Shown: positions 1 through 13,099, counted from the stretch's first letter. The stretch is DNA of 64,000 nt from Hydractinia symbiolongicarpus (GCF_029227915.1 NC_079886.1:14732501-14796500), one strand, 5' to 3'. The notes: generated by a model from the sequence alone, not told the origin. Made by a program: numbers and translations.

Positions 1-371
1 CTACTTTTATCTGATAGCTAATGTTAGCTTTAAGGCTTCCCAAGCTTAGCTAGCTCTAACCTATCTCTTCTTTTTCGAACACGAATTATGATGAAACAAG
101 CTAGCTAAAAAATATTTCTTGAACTTTAAGGATGGTGTGACTCATTGTTATGCCCATAGAGTATAATTTTTTCACATTACCTGTGAACTTTGCAAAGGGG
201 ACCACAATATGACAAGTGGAACGAATTTTATAGAATTTAAAGTGTGTGTGTTAAGTTATTTTTATTGTTTTGTTTCTGGCATCCCGTTAAACTTTTGTCA
301 GCCCACATGTAATATGCCAGGTTTTTTTACAGGTTTTTTTTACATTTGATTGGAAATTTATGTGTGTTTAT

Positions 372-743
372 TACCGTGGCATATTTGTGCCACCTCGACT
401 TATATTAAAATTTAACTCGTTTTTAAGTTATAACTTGAGTTATAACTTATAACTTGAGTTATAACTTATAACTCGAGTTATAACTTATAACTCGAGTTAT
501 AACTTTTAACTGAACTTATAATTTTAACTTCAGTTATAACTCTACTCGAATTATAACTAAAACGGTGACTTAAAACTTAACCTCAGTTATAATTTATAAC
601 TCGAGTTCTAACTTCTAACTCGAGTTCTAACTTCTAACTTGAGTTATAAGTTATAACTCGAGTTATAAGTTATAACTCAAGTTAAAACTTAAAAACGAGT
701 TAAATTTTAATATAAGTCGAGGTGGCACAAATATGCCACGGTA
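372..743. mobile_element. Hairpin-like inverted-repeat MITE with TA ends
   Basis: The two ends are inverted copies of each other: the left begins TACCGTGGCATATTTG and the right ends with its reverse complement. The match is nearly perfect for more than 50 bp and continues, with differences, towards the middle. The interior is made of short units of the type TTATAACTCGAGTTATAAC that are themselves palindromic, so the whole 370 bp can fold into one long hairpin. Each terminus also contains a small hairpin (GTGGCA...TGCCAC). A TA dinucleotide at both borders fits a TA target duplication, as in Tc1/mariner-type elements. There is no coding capacity. Confidence 0.8.
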
Positions 744-1783
744 GTTTATGATGACTTTGGGTTAAAAAAAAATTATGAGAGGATGGTATGATTAAGTCAG
801 TTTATAATTGTTTGTGTTGCAAAATGCTGTTTTTTAAAATTTTGTGTAAATTTTTGTGGACATAAACCGCATGCAATATATACTGAAAGAACAAATTTTT
901 GTAGAATCGGACTTCACTGTAAGCTGTTGTATAAGCTGATGCCTTTATATTTCGTAATATAAACTATTGTTGGGGAGAACTAACTGTATGTGATGTCATT
1001 TTTGGTGGAAGAAAATTCCATGGTTTCACGGTTTTGTTTTTCTTGAGAATTTTACAAAATTTTGTAGGGATATATAAATGTTTGCTGATGATAAAAAAAT
1101 ACTTAATGTTCTGACAGAAACTGTTTTTGTTTTTTATATTATGTAATCTAACGAGCGAGGACTGTATACACTGAAATGACTGATTTTTCTAAATTTTGAT
1201 GTGTTTTATAACCTTTTTGTGGTAGATTAATGGGTATTGGCAATATACGATATGCTGAATGAAATTATTTTTGTTGATTTAGATGTGTTTCTCAAAAACC
1301 AATCTGTTTTACATTTTGTGTAAACTTTTGTTTACGAACCGTATACAATGTTTCCAAAATAATGAGCTTTTTTTATTCAAGTTTATTCTTTGCTTATTGA
1401 TTTTTTGACATTTAGGTTCAAAATTGTTGGTAAAGGGCAGTACGGATCATCATACTAAAAAAGAAAAAATTTTGTCTTCTTCACTGGTAGATTTTTACAT
1501 TTCTGTAAATTTTTTGTGGGAGAGGATGGTATGCAACTGAAATGACTGATTTTTGTAGATTTAAATTTGATGTTTTCCAAACTATGGCTTTTTCATTTTT
1601 TGTATGAGCTTTTAACGGAAAGACAATATTTAAAATGTGTAAAGAACTTATTCTTGTTGATTTGTGCTAACTCTTGCAGGCCAACTTTTTGACATTTCAG
1701 AATATAATACTGAGGGTTTTCAACATAATCACATATAAAATGTACATATTTGAGACGCGTTATTTCTGACATTGTTATTATCC
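744..1783. other. AT-rich non-coding stretch
   Basis: No protein family, RNA gene or ordered repeat was recognised. The sequence is rich in T and A runs, and open frames are short. Confidence 0.6.
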
Positions 1784-1873
1784 GTGTTGTGACTGTCAGT
1801 GTTGTAACTGTCAGTGTTCTTACTGTCAGTTTTGTGAGTATTGGTGTTGTAAGCGTCGATGTTGTGAGTGTCT
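1784..1873. repeat. 15-bp tandem repeat, about six units
   Basis: Six consecutive 15-base units related to GTGTTGTAACTGTCA, about 75% alike, followed by a partial seventh. Because 15 is a multiple of three, the array reads as Val/Thr/Ser-rich pentapeptides on both strands, which creates two short spurious open frames. Confidence 0.75.
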
Positions 1874-2060
1874 GTTGTAACTTTTTATCAACTAGATTTT
1901 GCACCTTGCATCCTGTTCTTTATTATTTTGTAAGATTTGTGTGGAGGATTTAATGCAATTTGACATTTGATATTTGGTGTAAAATTTTCAGAACATTTTT
2001 TTTTGTATATGCACTGCTGGCGTCAGCAAAACATTTAAAGCAACCTATTTTTTCATTGGC

Positions 2061-2153
2061 CTTTTGCCTAAGTGGATTTTTCTATGGGCCTTATCGACTA
2101 GTCTCTATAATAATATGCCAGTTCCGTCTATCTGTCTCTGACTTTTGCAAAGT
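2061..2153. repeat. Old copy of the CAGA-associated interspersed repeat
   Basis: Contains the order GTGGATTTTTC ... GGGCC, TATCGACTA, TATAATAATA, CCGTCTATCTGTCTCTG. This matches, in reverse-complement orientation, the unit that follows the (CAGA)n tract at 48221 (hairpin CCGTGGA/TCCACGG, then ACCGACTAT, then TATTATAATA, then the CTGT tract). It is a diverged member of the same family. Confidence 0.55.
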
Positions 2154-2279
2154 GGATTATATTCTTCACTATTTTCTTTGATAAAGTCTGTAAAACATCG
2201 CCCTTAAAAATAACTTTAACGTTAAAATAATATTAACGTCAAAGGAAAGTATATTAAATTAAAGAAGCCACTACAGTGC

Positions 2280-2612
2280 ACCCACAATTTTGAGGCCAAA
2301 TAACTTGGAAACAAGGTGGTGACGTCAAATGATTTTTCACCGAGTGGGTAACTAGGTACCACCTAGGACCAATTTGGGCAATTTTCCCAAACCTTGGTCC
2401 CAACATCCGTTTCAGAATGGACGGGTTGATGACGTCATCAAAAAACCTTCAAACCCTAATATCTCTGCAACCGTTTGTCAAAAGTACATGATCCTATACA
2501 TGAAAATACGTGAAAACAAAGTTTTATTTTTTTGTGGATGGGTTGCTTACGTCATCAAAATTTTTATTCTGCCTCAGTGGATTTTTCCATGGGCTTTATC
2601 GACTAGTTAACT
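2280..2612. repeat. Interspersed repeat remnant ending in the GTGGATTTTTCC core
   Basis: The stretch has repeated GACGTCA and GACGTCATCA motifs, mirror-like runs (GGTACCACCTAGGACC) and ends with GTGGATTTTTCCATGGGC followed by TATCGACTAG. The same end sequence occurs at 2072-2102 and, better conserved, at 12275-12297 and 48311-48335. It is probably an old non-autonomous element. The internal part was not assigned to a family. Confidence 0.45.
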
Positions 2613-3239
2613 ATTAAAGATCAACGTTTACGTTGCAAACAGTTGGAACAGAGACCAATTAGACCAATTTATCTTTACAAAGAAATATTTCAGATGTAAC
2701 TGCATCTATATCCACGTTAAAATCGCCGTGATCATCCAAAAATCAACCTTCAATCAACAGAAATATATCATCAAGATCATCACCACAAAGAGACTCATTG
2801 TTCTTTGTCGCCATTTTTAACTATCTGTGCAGTGTTAGCTGGCCTCCAAAGAAATTCCGAGCCGAAAACCGTAAACACAAGGAAAGGCCCAGGAATCTAG
2901 ACTACTTTTTTTTCTTATGACTATGAATATTGTAATGATACTTTAAAACTCTCTTAACAGTTATCACAAGATATTGTGCATGACATCTTTGGTGCAGATG
3001 GCTTAGTCTATAGCAAGGATTTACAATCACACTGTAAAATGATTTGTAAGAAAAGTAGAACAAACAAAAGACAGAAGGGAGAAATTGTGAATCAACATTT
3101 TCCACCTATTTTGCTAAGCATAAAGATGAGCATATCTGAATCACATGTTTGGTAATGGTCTTTAAATAACCAACATACCAGAAAACTTGAATGCTAATAT
3201 TAAACGTTGGCAAAATTTCCACCAAAAGGATATATTATT

Positions 3240-4743
3240 ATTCATATCAGATTTACATTATTGATCCATTGAAACATAGATTTAGTCAAGTTATCCGATT
3301 ACTTGGACTTGTTTACAGATTTATCAATAACTGTAAAAATAAATGTTTTATTACAAAATCAAATAAGTCTATCTCTCAAGTGGAAACAATTAACTTGTCC
3401 ATGGATGGATGGCCAGAGAGTACTTTTGGAAAAAAGCTACTGCTGAAGTTATTCACAAAAAAGATGCTTATGCTAAGATATCAAAAGAAAACAACAACAT
3501 ACTGTATTATACAGGACATATTCTATCAGATCAGAAGTTCACTAACACAAGCACAATGACAGATGTTATATTAGATTTGACAAGTTCTACGTTTTCTGTA
3601 CCAATTGCTGATATTCACCTTTTGCTTATAGTATAATAAATGAGGTTTATTGGTACTACCCTGTTGCTAAGCATTCCGGTATCGAAACCATTCATCAGTA
3701 CGTCATGAAGCGTACATAATCGAAGGAAGAGGACAAATAAAAGTTCTCCAAAAAAATAGTGAAAGATGTCGATATCTACTCAAACGTACTATCAAAGTTG
3801 CTATGGGACCGATCTCCAATCACAATCTCAATATCGCTCCTGCGTTTTATGTGTCAAGTCAATCTAGCTGGCCCATTCTTGTCATATTCACCACACAACA
3901 ACAAAACCAATGTAAAAATTTGGTACTTGGTGATTTGTTGTACCAAAACATCAACGAATTACAGCACCTCAGGTTTCATCCAAGCGTTTATTTGGTTTTC
4001 ATGTGAGGTTGGATATCCAAAAATCCTATACCAGACGAAGGAAGCCAATTAGTGAGTGGATGCAAAAACATGAAAATCATGTTTATGGATTTGAAGGGTA
4101 GACTTCACAAAGAGATGGGAATTAAATTCGAGACATGCCCTGTTAGGGGACACTTTATGCATGGTAAATTCGAGAGAAAAATTAAACAAGTTAAGTAATC
4201 TATATTAAAATCAAATTCAAATGAGAGACTGTGAGTGGAAGATTTTGGGTACAGAAATGGCCAATTGTATTAATGATCTCCCATTAGCTATTAGAGATGT
4301 CACAGCTGATTTTGAAAATGACAGGTCACCAGTTGGTCTTATTGGCTTAACCTTAACCTTGCCTTAAAATTTATTGATCTAAACTGTAAGACATTCAATG
4401 CATGGTTCCAATGTTGGTTAATAACCCATGTACCCAAACTAATTAAACAACCATGTTTCGAAACGATCTTAATATCAAAATTGGCAACATTGTCTTATTT
4501 TTAAAAGCAGAAAATTTGTCAGGACAGTATATATGGTTAAGTAGTTGATGTTGAATTTGGACACTGTTGTTGTATAAGAACTGTTGTTGTTAGATATCGA
4601 AACTTAAGCGAATCAACTAATCGAGTAACAAGACGAGCTGTCAGAGCATTAATCGTTATTCACTATGTTGACGAATTGGACATACAAACTGAATTATATG
4701 AAGCTGCATTGAAAGCAAAAGCAACGTTAAATGATATTAATTA
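3240..4743 (+). pseudogene. BEL/Pao-type retrotransposon, integrase and C-terminal pol region (decayed)
   Basis: In scattered frames the plus strand reads as the integrase half of a BEL/Pao pol polyprotein. Recognisable pieces in order are RLLGLVYRFINNCK (about 3293), EYFWKKATAEVIHKKD (3415), ILYYTGHILSDQKF (3509), KHSGIETIHQYVMKR (3669), MGPISNHNLNIAPAF (3803), SFIQAFIWFSCEVGYPK (3981), FETCPVRGHFMHGK (4130) and NDLPLAIRDVTADFEN (4273), then a basic/acidic tail ending at a TAA at 4743. The HSGIET block is the integrase zinc-binding region, and the later blocks belong to the integrase core. At least five frameshifts or stops separate the pieces, so it is dead. The protease and RT parts and both LTRs were not found. 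Family assignment rests on remembered similarity. Confidence 0.7.
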
Positions 4744-5390
4744 AGACAAATTTCAAAATATTGATTATGGCTATCAATTATCAATCAAAATTTTTCATTT
4801 GTCTGGGGGCAATGTACAGTTAACACTGGATTTGTGTTGATTTTGTGATACACATGATACTATAAATTTGTTTCGTGTTCAATATGTATGTTACGTGCAT
4901 GTTTTATTGTTCTTTTAAGGTGTACTGCGTAATTAACTTGTGTCTTATGTTCGTGTCTCAAGTGTGTTATTTTCATTGATAGAATTTATATATGTATTTT
5001 TTTCATGTTTCTGGATTCATTCCCGCTCAAAAAGACAAAGTATCAAGCTTAAAATTAAATTTCAAACATAAAGTTAAGTTGTTTTTTTTATCAAAATTCA
5101 AATAATTCACGTCTATTAAAGAAGTTGGAAGAAAATTAAATAACTCAACGATGTTTAATCCTTTCAAGCCCTGTAAAGAATAGTTATTTATTTTAATTAT
5201 TTTTTATTTTCAAATTTAGGCGTTGTGTTTTTCTTCGAATTTTCATATATTGTGTATTTATTTTAGTTTGAACCTTGTTTGATCCAAAAAATTACAAACA
5301 TTTCTATCATGCTTTTTTGTCATCCCGCGAAAACTTAACAACTTCATCCTTCAAATCTTATTAACCAAAATAACACAACGTTCCAGGAGG
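4744..5390. other. AT-rich non-coding stretch
   Basis: It follows the BEL/Pao remnant and could include decayed LTR sequence, but no direct repeat partner was found. Confidence 0.5.
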
Positions 5391-5394
5391 ACCA

Positions 5395-5766
5395 GTGGTT
5401 TCTAATTGCGATAAAAAGTTTCTGAATTTTTACACCACTATCTTAAACCTCAAAGGATATAGCAATTTTATAAACAAATTGTGCAAGATGCCTGAGGTGC
5501 CAGAACAGACACTGCTAATCTTAGCAAATGTGCTGGAACTTTATCCAAGCATGCCTTATGCAGAAGGGTTAGAAGCACTCAAGCAATTCATAATAGAAAA
5601 GAGAAAAGCATCCCACATTCATCTTGCGTCCATGGCTGCATTTGTGCCGACTAATAACTTTCTGGAGTTCGGAAAGTATGACAAACATCAGATTTTAGGT
5701 ACAGCTATGAGTACTAAGTTTTCTCCCCTGTATGCATGGCTGTCAAGCCTATCAATAAGAAAATAA
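5395..5766 (+). pseudogene. Penelope-like element reverse transcriptase fragment
   Basis: One open frame of about 123 codons without a convincing ATG (it starts at GTG). It contains LYPSMPYAEGLEALKQFI, which fits the RT palm region around motif A in Penelope-like elements (usually LYT/S-N-I-P followed by EGL). Further on, GKYDKHQILGTAMSTKFSP fits the QxxGTAMGT.xAP block that precedes the catalytic YxDD motif. The frame ends before YxDD, so only the middle of the RT survives. No GIY-YIG endonuclease was seen downstream. The assignment is by motif only. Confidence 0.6.
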
Positions 5767-8424
5767 CACCCAAGCAATAAATCACTTGCCCAAGGTGACA
5801 TTAATTTAGACTGGGCGAGCAATCTGAATAAATAGAATAATTTTATAAACGCATATTCTATTACAAAATCTTTTAGCTCTTCTTCACCGCCCAAACCTTG
5901 TGACTGGGAAAAACTAAGAAGTAAATGAATATTCCCAAGTTCTTTTGAGCTATGTACGCAGTGTGACATCACAAATAAAAAAATATGTACGAACTAAGTT
6001 GGCTTTTGTTTGATAATGGCAGCGACCGTTAATGTAATTATTGTTATTGGAGAAAAAAATTTGGACATGAGACCGTAATAACTACCAAAACAACCTTTTC
6101 CTCAAATTTATGCCTCTTCCCAAACCCATCCTTTCCTTTCTAACAGGCATCCACTCTTTTCTTAAAATCACATCCTGTCTCACATCGAGACAGGATGTGA
6201 TTTTGTTAATAATGACAGTTTCCAAAAAAAATTATTTGATAAAAAAACCTTAAAAAAATGTCAAGAAGATTAATACCTTGAACGACTTTTCATAACTAAA
6301 TATTAGCGTTGAAGCCACACCATATGTTGATGTCTGATATTTCATTAAGAGATCATTAAAGGCGTTTTGGGAAGTAACAGATGAGACTGTAGAATAAAAA
6401 TGCCTTGTCTCATCTAAAGGAAAGACACAATATTGTAAAAAAAAAAGTCACATTTTAGCACTCTCAGGGCTGCTCTTTACCACAATCTAAAGCACTCATG
6501 CCAACTAAATAATCCATTGTTTGAAAGAAAACAATTGGTTGATTTAAAGGGTTTTGGGTTGTTCAATTATTGAGTAATATAATTTTCTTTACAAAAAGAA
6601 ACGAAATATGCAAGAAAATAGTTCTTATTATTCTTTTTTCAATCTTAAACAAGAGCTACCAATAAAATATTAACTAATTTGGCAGGATAACACAGGATTC
6701 ACATTTAAGTGGAGCACTAGAGCAACAGCGGAAAAGTAAACAAGGATGAAAAAGCAGCGGAGGAGAACTAGGGAAAAAACCCAAACAACAATTTCCCTAA
6801 TTATGAAAGAAACAAATCTGGTAGAAAAATTACTTCTCGCATAAGCTTTATTCAAAAAACTTCACAAATATGTGTAGGTTTATGACACTGTCTGAATTGG
6901 TCTATCAAACTGTCAATTCAGTTTTCCATTAAGGTGATGGTATAACTTTTGAGCATGGTTTTTTAAATCGTAAAAAGTTTATTCATTCATACATCACCAA
7001 AAAGCATTTTTCGCTTCTAAATCTCATTCAACGTCCTTTAGAATGTGAAAACAATTTTTTAATTTTTTTTCACTAAGTCCCCGTTTTTGATTTATTTTAT
7101 TTTTTCTAAAAAAGCCATTTTTAACTTAAACTTCTGTCTTTAAGATGTAATATCTAGAGACTCGTTGGTTTTTTAAAAATAAAATAAAACAAGTCGGCTT
7201 CAGCACAGTAGCACTCTCCCTTGTAAATCTTCTGTAGTTTTGCAAAAGAGATTTGAAATGTAATAGATGGTATACGAAAAAACAACACTACGAAAAAATG
7301 GTTTTAAAGATTTTTCAAAATATCACACCTTTCAAGCATACTCAAAATGATGGTGATACTTTCACACTTCTGAGGCAATGAATATTAAAAAAAGTTGTTC
7401 CTTTACAGTTTATTATTCGCAAAACGTGACTAAGAATACCATAGAAATAGAACTTTCTAAGTCGTTTACCATTTTTCTGTGACTTGCAGAGACAAAACAG
7501 GATGGCATACATTTTTAGAACTGAAAGATTTGAGGAATTTTTTTTAGAAGGTCATTTCTTTTCGGAAAAAAAGTATAATTTTTTTTATTTTCAAAAGCTA
7601 AAAACATTCACTCTTAACTCTTATTCAATTTGAGGTGTGAAAGACCAATCAGAAAAAAAAAGTTATTTGGATAAAGTCAACATTCCCTTTTAAAAAATAA
7701 GGAAATAGTTTCACCATTGGAAAGATCGTCGTTTTTTTAGTATAAATAGCTAATAAAAGAAAAATCGATTTTTTGATACAATAAAGATATACCGTCATCT
7801 TAAAGATTCTGGATTATTGACGCAAATCCTCATTAACCTGTCTAAATTTTTTCATTCAGATTTAGATATTGCAAATTAGCCAGCTTTAACTAAATGTTTT
7901 CGTAACTGCACTGTTAAATTATTTAAAAACAACTCAAAATTGCGAAGAATTTTTCTGCCTTTGCCACTTCAATGATCAGATCCATGTATATTATCTTGTT
8001 CAAAAATGTTGTGACATTTCAAAAAAGGCACAAAAAAAACTTTTTTGTATATTTGGTTGGTTACAAAATATTTTTTCAATATTTTGTAGGCAATGTAAAA
8101 TTTTAATTTGCCTAGATATAACTTACTTTCTAAAGTTGGGCTAAATTAGCGGCTGCAGATCAATTTTCCAGCATTTTTATAAATGTCAACCACAAAAATG
8201 TTACTTGAGATTAAAACTTGAAATTTGGATAAGTACATAGAAAGATTTCACTGGATAAAGAAGGAACAGGATTTCTACATTTTGTAGGTCCAAATTTAAG
8301 GCTCACATTTGCTAAAAAAATATTTTTAGCTCTTTTTATTTTTTACTAACGGCATTCACAATTCCTTAACTTTAAATTTTCAGAAGATTTTCGGCAAAAT
8401 GAGTTAACACTACTTATTTTTTTA
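5767..8424. other. Non-coding AT-rich stretch
   Basis: No gene was recognised. Apart from the hairpin at 6164-6204 the region shows only A/T runs and short chance frames. Confidence 0.55.
6164..6204. repeat. Perfect 18-bp inverted repeat (hairpin)
   Basis: The arms begin AAAATCACATCCTGTC and return as its exact complement, separated by the five bases ACATC. The stem is 18 bp without a mismatch in otherwise unstructured AT-rich DNA. No adjoining gene indicates a terminator role. Confidence 0.75.
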
Positions 8425-9769
8425 TACCGTATTTTCCAGTATATAACCCGCGGGTTATAAGTTGATTTTTACGACTTCCACCGTTGGTACGGGTTATAAT
8501 GTGGTGCGTGTTATGTGATAAATTTTATATTTTCTGCCATTTGTTGTGAAATTTAAAGTTTATAAATTCAATGGAGAAAATAGTATATACCAACAAGGTA
8601 AAATGCGTACATTAATATAACTGCATGCACGATCCTATATCTACGTAATCTTATTTCAACCAGTGATTTAATTGTTTTTACACCGTGAAATTGCTTTAAC
8701 TTTCTATTGCTTGCCAATGCTAATTTTACGAGCTCTCTCTGAAACACAATTCTGGAGATCATTTTTCTTTTGTGTTGAATGTAATTCTAATCTATTTATA
8801 TCTTTGCAATCACATTGAGCACATTGAAATGAATTGGTTAGAGCAATATAGCAGGTATCATTTTTAGGTTTAATTGACATGTATATCACAACCTAGTGCT
8901 CAGGACTTAATTTTTATTTCCTGTTAAAAATATTGAAAAATGTTAAAATTAAAGTATAGATGATAATTTTCTTTTTTTTATCTTCGCTACCTTTAAGCAA
9001 CAAGGTGGCCACTGAAAATATAAAAAAATAAATATAAAATACAATTAATAAGACACACGCAACTATCTTCTCCTCATTGCTGCCATTCATTTTATCATGC
9101 ACACTGTAATTGCTGAGATATAAACGGATAACAAAATTATGTAAAGATTAGAAAAGAACGTTCCGTACATCGCTGTTACACACAATCCGTGATAATTATT
9201 ATGTTGTTTATTTTCATGCCAAAAAAACTTAAATATACATAAAAAACAGAGATTTTACTTTTATAACCTGGTAGCGTGTTTTTTTTATTTTTATTTGTTT
9301 GTTTGTTTGTTTAATCACAGGAAGCAAGAGTTATTAAAGGCTGAAACTAATGTCTATAAATAAAAAAAACAGCATTGTCTGATTCAGTACTGTCGGCATT
9401 AGCAGAAGATCAACTTTTTCAAATTAATTTTAATACATTATTATTTTGGCAATCAGAGACAAGTAAGTTAAGATTGAGAGAGTCGCTAGTCCAGACACTC
9501 GGTTCTCGTGTTTGGGGTTCACAAGTTTAAACGTCCCCCACTTGTCTCCAGCATGAAAAAAAAAATGACATAGAATACATGCACATATTTATAACGATTT
9601 AACACGATGCGGGTTATGCAAATGTGCGGGTAAGTAAAACACATTGATTGAAATTTTATGTGGTTTATACAAAGGTGTGGGCTATCTGATAGCATCTAGT
9701 TTCAAACTGCCTTAAAAAGCTAGGCTGCAGGTTATGCAATGTGCGAGTTATATACTGGAAAATACGGTA
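8425..9769. mobile_element. Non-autonomous TIR transposon with TA target duplication (pogo/Tigger-like ends)
   Basis: The left end reads TACCGTATTTTCCAGTATAT and the right end is its reverse complement, giving terminal inverted repeats of about 25 bp inside a TA duplication. Subterminal motifs such as CGGGTTATA and GCGGGTTATGCA recur near both ends, as they do in the pogo element at 21911, whose left end starts with the related CCGTATTTCC. The 1.3-kb interior has no transposase. It is probably a deletion derivative mobilised by a pogo-type transposase. Superfamily is inferred from the ends and the TA site. Confidence 0.75.
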
Positions 9770-12177
9770 GTATTTGAAAGAATGTACACTATTTTTTGTA
9801 CTCCAAATAGTATGGCAGCCAAGAATGTTGCCTATTTTGTTGTACAAAATCCCAACATTCCCACATAATTATATGACATGATCAACAGTGTAAACCACAT
9901 GTGGCTGACACCAAAAATGTCACAATTTATCTAATCTAATCTGTGAGCACAATAAGTAACTGTTTAATTTAGGTGTGCATCTGTGATTTATACTATAATG
10001 GCTTGTCAATGTAGTGAAGTAACATTAATGTGTTGCTGCACTTTTCTACCAAGTACCTGAATTATAAATATTAAGAATACAAAGTCAAAAAAGTAAACAG
10101 AGGTAGTTATTTTTATTTGCTAAATTGTTTTAGAAATAAGAATAAATTTTGCTTTTTGCTGACTGTTACAAAGGTCATGACTGTGCAAATATTGAGATTA
10201 ATGAAGCATTGATCACGATGAAGTGCAGACATTTTTAGATGCTAGGTATGATAGTGCCCCAAAAACAGTATGCCGACTTTTGGAATTTTATATGTATGAG
10301 CATTTTTACGCTGTAAAACAATTAACAGTGCATTTGCCAAATAATTATTGTTTATTTTCAGCATGAACAGGTTGAAAAAGCTTTACACAGAGCTGCTAAT
10401 CAGGCCACAAAATTAACAACTTGGTTTGCTTTAAACATGGATAATCCAGAAGCTCAAAAATATGTGTATTTGGAAATTCAATAACTTGTTTCCGATGACC
10501 AAACATGGATATCCTCTAACATCTACAATAGTATTTTCGCAAATACTTTTCAAAAGTTCTTTATGCAAACACTAGAATTAGGATTTAAATGGCTGCGTGA
10601 TCCATGAACCATGCATTATTTTATAATCTAAACTCAAGTTGTTCCTACACTTCAGGAATTTTAGCTGAAATTAAGGCGACAAAATCATGGTGGCTCTAAA
10701 ATGTGCAGAGTAAGTCGTCAAGTAGTTGACCTTTTTATCTATGAATGCTGTTGTTGCATACTCCTGGTGCAACTTCTTTTATGGATCTAAGAATTGTAGC
10801 TGGCATTGTTGCTGAAACATTTTCCTCCACCATTTTGGTACCTCTCTTTCATATTTTTCTTCTTTCACCTTGTTGGAATATTGAAGTTATTTATTAGATT
10901 ACAGTGCTGAGCCAAATAGTGCCAAATAGTGGCCATTACTACAATACTTGAGCTTCATTAGCTCTGTCTGATGAAACTAGCAGTAATACCGGGCTGTGTT
11001 GTTACTTCTATGCTATCTTAAGAATACATCCCTTGCAGTTGACATGCATGCAGCAAAAAGAGGAAGAAGTAGACCTATTAAACCCTTTAAATCAACCAAC
11101 TCTTCAAACCAACTTGAAAAAACCAGAAGCTGGTTTGTTTAGCTGTTTAAGACGAGCAGTCTGAAGGTAAAACAAAGCCTTACAGTTGTCTCTGAAGATG
11201 CAGAACAATCCCATTGCAGAGCCTTCAGCTTGATACTTTCCATTTGTTGAGTAAAGTACACTGTCAGACACACAAACCTTTTCAATGCGGCTATAAAGTA
11301 AGACATAAAAGAAAAGAAAATTACAGTTTGTACAGTTTGTAGTATGTAAAAGCTTGTAAACACCAAAGGAAGAAAATTGGCCACAATGAATTCTATAATA
11401 TTGCTTTTTTCTACTATGAAAATTTTAAATCATCCTAATCTTAAAAAAAATTCAACAAAAGTTAATACCAAAAACATTTTAATATAAAAATTACAAAAAA
11501 ATTTTCTTGCAAATCAACATTGCAATCCAAGAAACAAAAAGTCAGAATTCAAAATTACTTTTTTTCCCACATTCGATGTGCATTTTCGAAGACGAAATAA
11601 TAAATGTAATCCATGGACTTTCCATAGAAAATGTGGGTAAAATACTCAGATGATAGATTAAACAGTTTTTTTATATCAGACAAATTTTAATTTGAAGAAT
11701 TGTTTGCACTTGCAATGTAAGCTTCTTTTTTATTCATTGGATATCGCATTATATTATTGGTAGTTTACTTCTGTCACAATAATGCAAATAGCTATCCATT
11801 TTTCTCTTATCAGGTCAGGAACAATTAATTAAAAGTTTGGACCAAGCCTTTCACTGTTTCCATAAAGATATTTCATAATCTGGCCGTATTTCTGTTTAAA
11901 CATTACAAATATCGTTTGAAACTATCTTGCATATAACAAGGTGTTTATACATGTATATAGTTTAGAAAACACTGAATTTCTTTTCAAAATGAAAATATCT
12001 TAGCTGTATAAGAAGCATAAAAATCGTGAGGAACCTTACAATTTGCATATTCTGGTTTCAAAGGTGACAAAAATATAGCTATAAAAATCGCTGTGCTTTG
12101 TTTAAAAAGATAGAAAATTCTGCCATATGAAGCATTAGAAATCATTGTACAGAAAACCTGTGTTAACAGCCATCTCT
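9770..12177. other. AT-rich stretch with little recognisable content
   Basis: Apart from the possible Helitron-like scrap at 10361-10480, no gene, RNA or ordered repeat was recognised. Confidence 0.5.
10361..10480 (+). pseudogene. Possible Helitron helicase-region scrap
   Basis: A 40-codon open stretch follows a polypyrimidine tract and CAG (a possible splice acceptor) and ends at TAA. It contains ATKLTTWFALNMDNPEAQ and then YVYLEIQ. This resembles the block of Helitron Rep/helicase proteins in which a TKLxxYFxLN motif is followed by an AxxxLYxEIP motif. Only this short match supports the call, and the flanking sequence does not extend it. Confidence 0.35.
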
Positions 12178-12300
12178 ATAATAATAGCCGTATTTTGTCT
12201 GTTCAAAAGGGTTACCGCGTCCTGTAACGGAAACACGAAATGTTATATATAAAGGACGGGGGACCCCATGGATTTTTCCACGGGTTAACGACTATCTCTC
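12178..12300. repeat. Copy of the CAGA-associated interspersed repeat
   Basis: Reads ATAATAGCCGTATT, then TGTCTGTT, GTAACGGAAACAC, AAAGGACGG, the hairpin CCCATGGATTTTTCCACGGG and CGACTATCT. The same blocks occur in the same order in the reverse complement of 48221-48420. The CAGA tract itself is missing here. Confidence 0.7.
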
Positions 12301-13099
12301 AATAACAACCCTCTTGTAAGGCCCACTTTAAAGTGCACCCCTCTGCTTTTAGTAGTAGTTCAACCTGCCTATAGCGACCACTTCCTTAGCGCGACTGACA
12401 GCCACAAAATTTGGCTCCCTAGTTGCATTACAACCTGTATACAACGGCCACTAAAATAAGATTACTCACTGCTAAGGTACATCATTTTTGTTTTCATGGT
12501 AATTTTATTGTTGGGAACTCCATATATTCTGCACATTGTTCAATAAAGCCAATTCAATTGCTACTTACATGCTACATGATATTATATTTCTCCTGTCACA
12601 TGAAATTTTTACCAATAGATCAATTCTTTTCTACATTGTTTTTTAAACCAATCCTTTTAGTTTCACTAAATTTTAAACTAATTAGGCTTTTTAAAGCTGA
12701 CTTCACTTCACGAGGAATGATTGTGGCTTTGCGCCTGGTTAATTGTCTTAAACACTTTGCTATGCGAAACAACTATGCTAAAGAAGTTATTACTATTGCA
12801 ACTGTAAAGAGTCAATTTGATCAATGCTTCAAAGAAAACTACTGCCAGGCAGTCTACAATTATTAGAGCTAAACACAGGTCATGTTAATTGCAGTTCCCA
12901 AGACTGGATAGTTGCTGGGCAGATACATCAGTAGGGGCTTACAAGGCTTCTTTGTCTCAATTAAACAAATCAAAGCTATGTGTCATAACATGAAGCAACT
13001 TTCTTGTTGCTGATACAGTATAGGGACTAAAGGTCTAGGTATCTACTCTGTCAATGTTAGGTGGGCCTAAGTTAGCCAATCAACAATCAAGGGGTCCCC

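Noticed and set aside
1593-1904. Thr-rich frame over the 15-bp repeat
   Set aside because: The open frame is an effect of the 15-bp periodicity, which keeps every frame in phase.
9470-9550. Possible second tRNA-like sequence (GGTTCACAAGTTTAAACG)
   Set aside because: The B-box match is poor and no acceptor stem could be drawn.
12423-12866. 147-codon open frame
   Set aside because: It starts at TTG, has AT-driven composition and no recognisable motif. Chance is likely.
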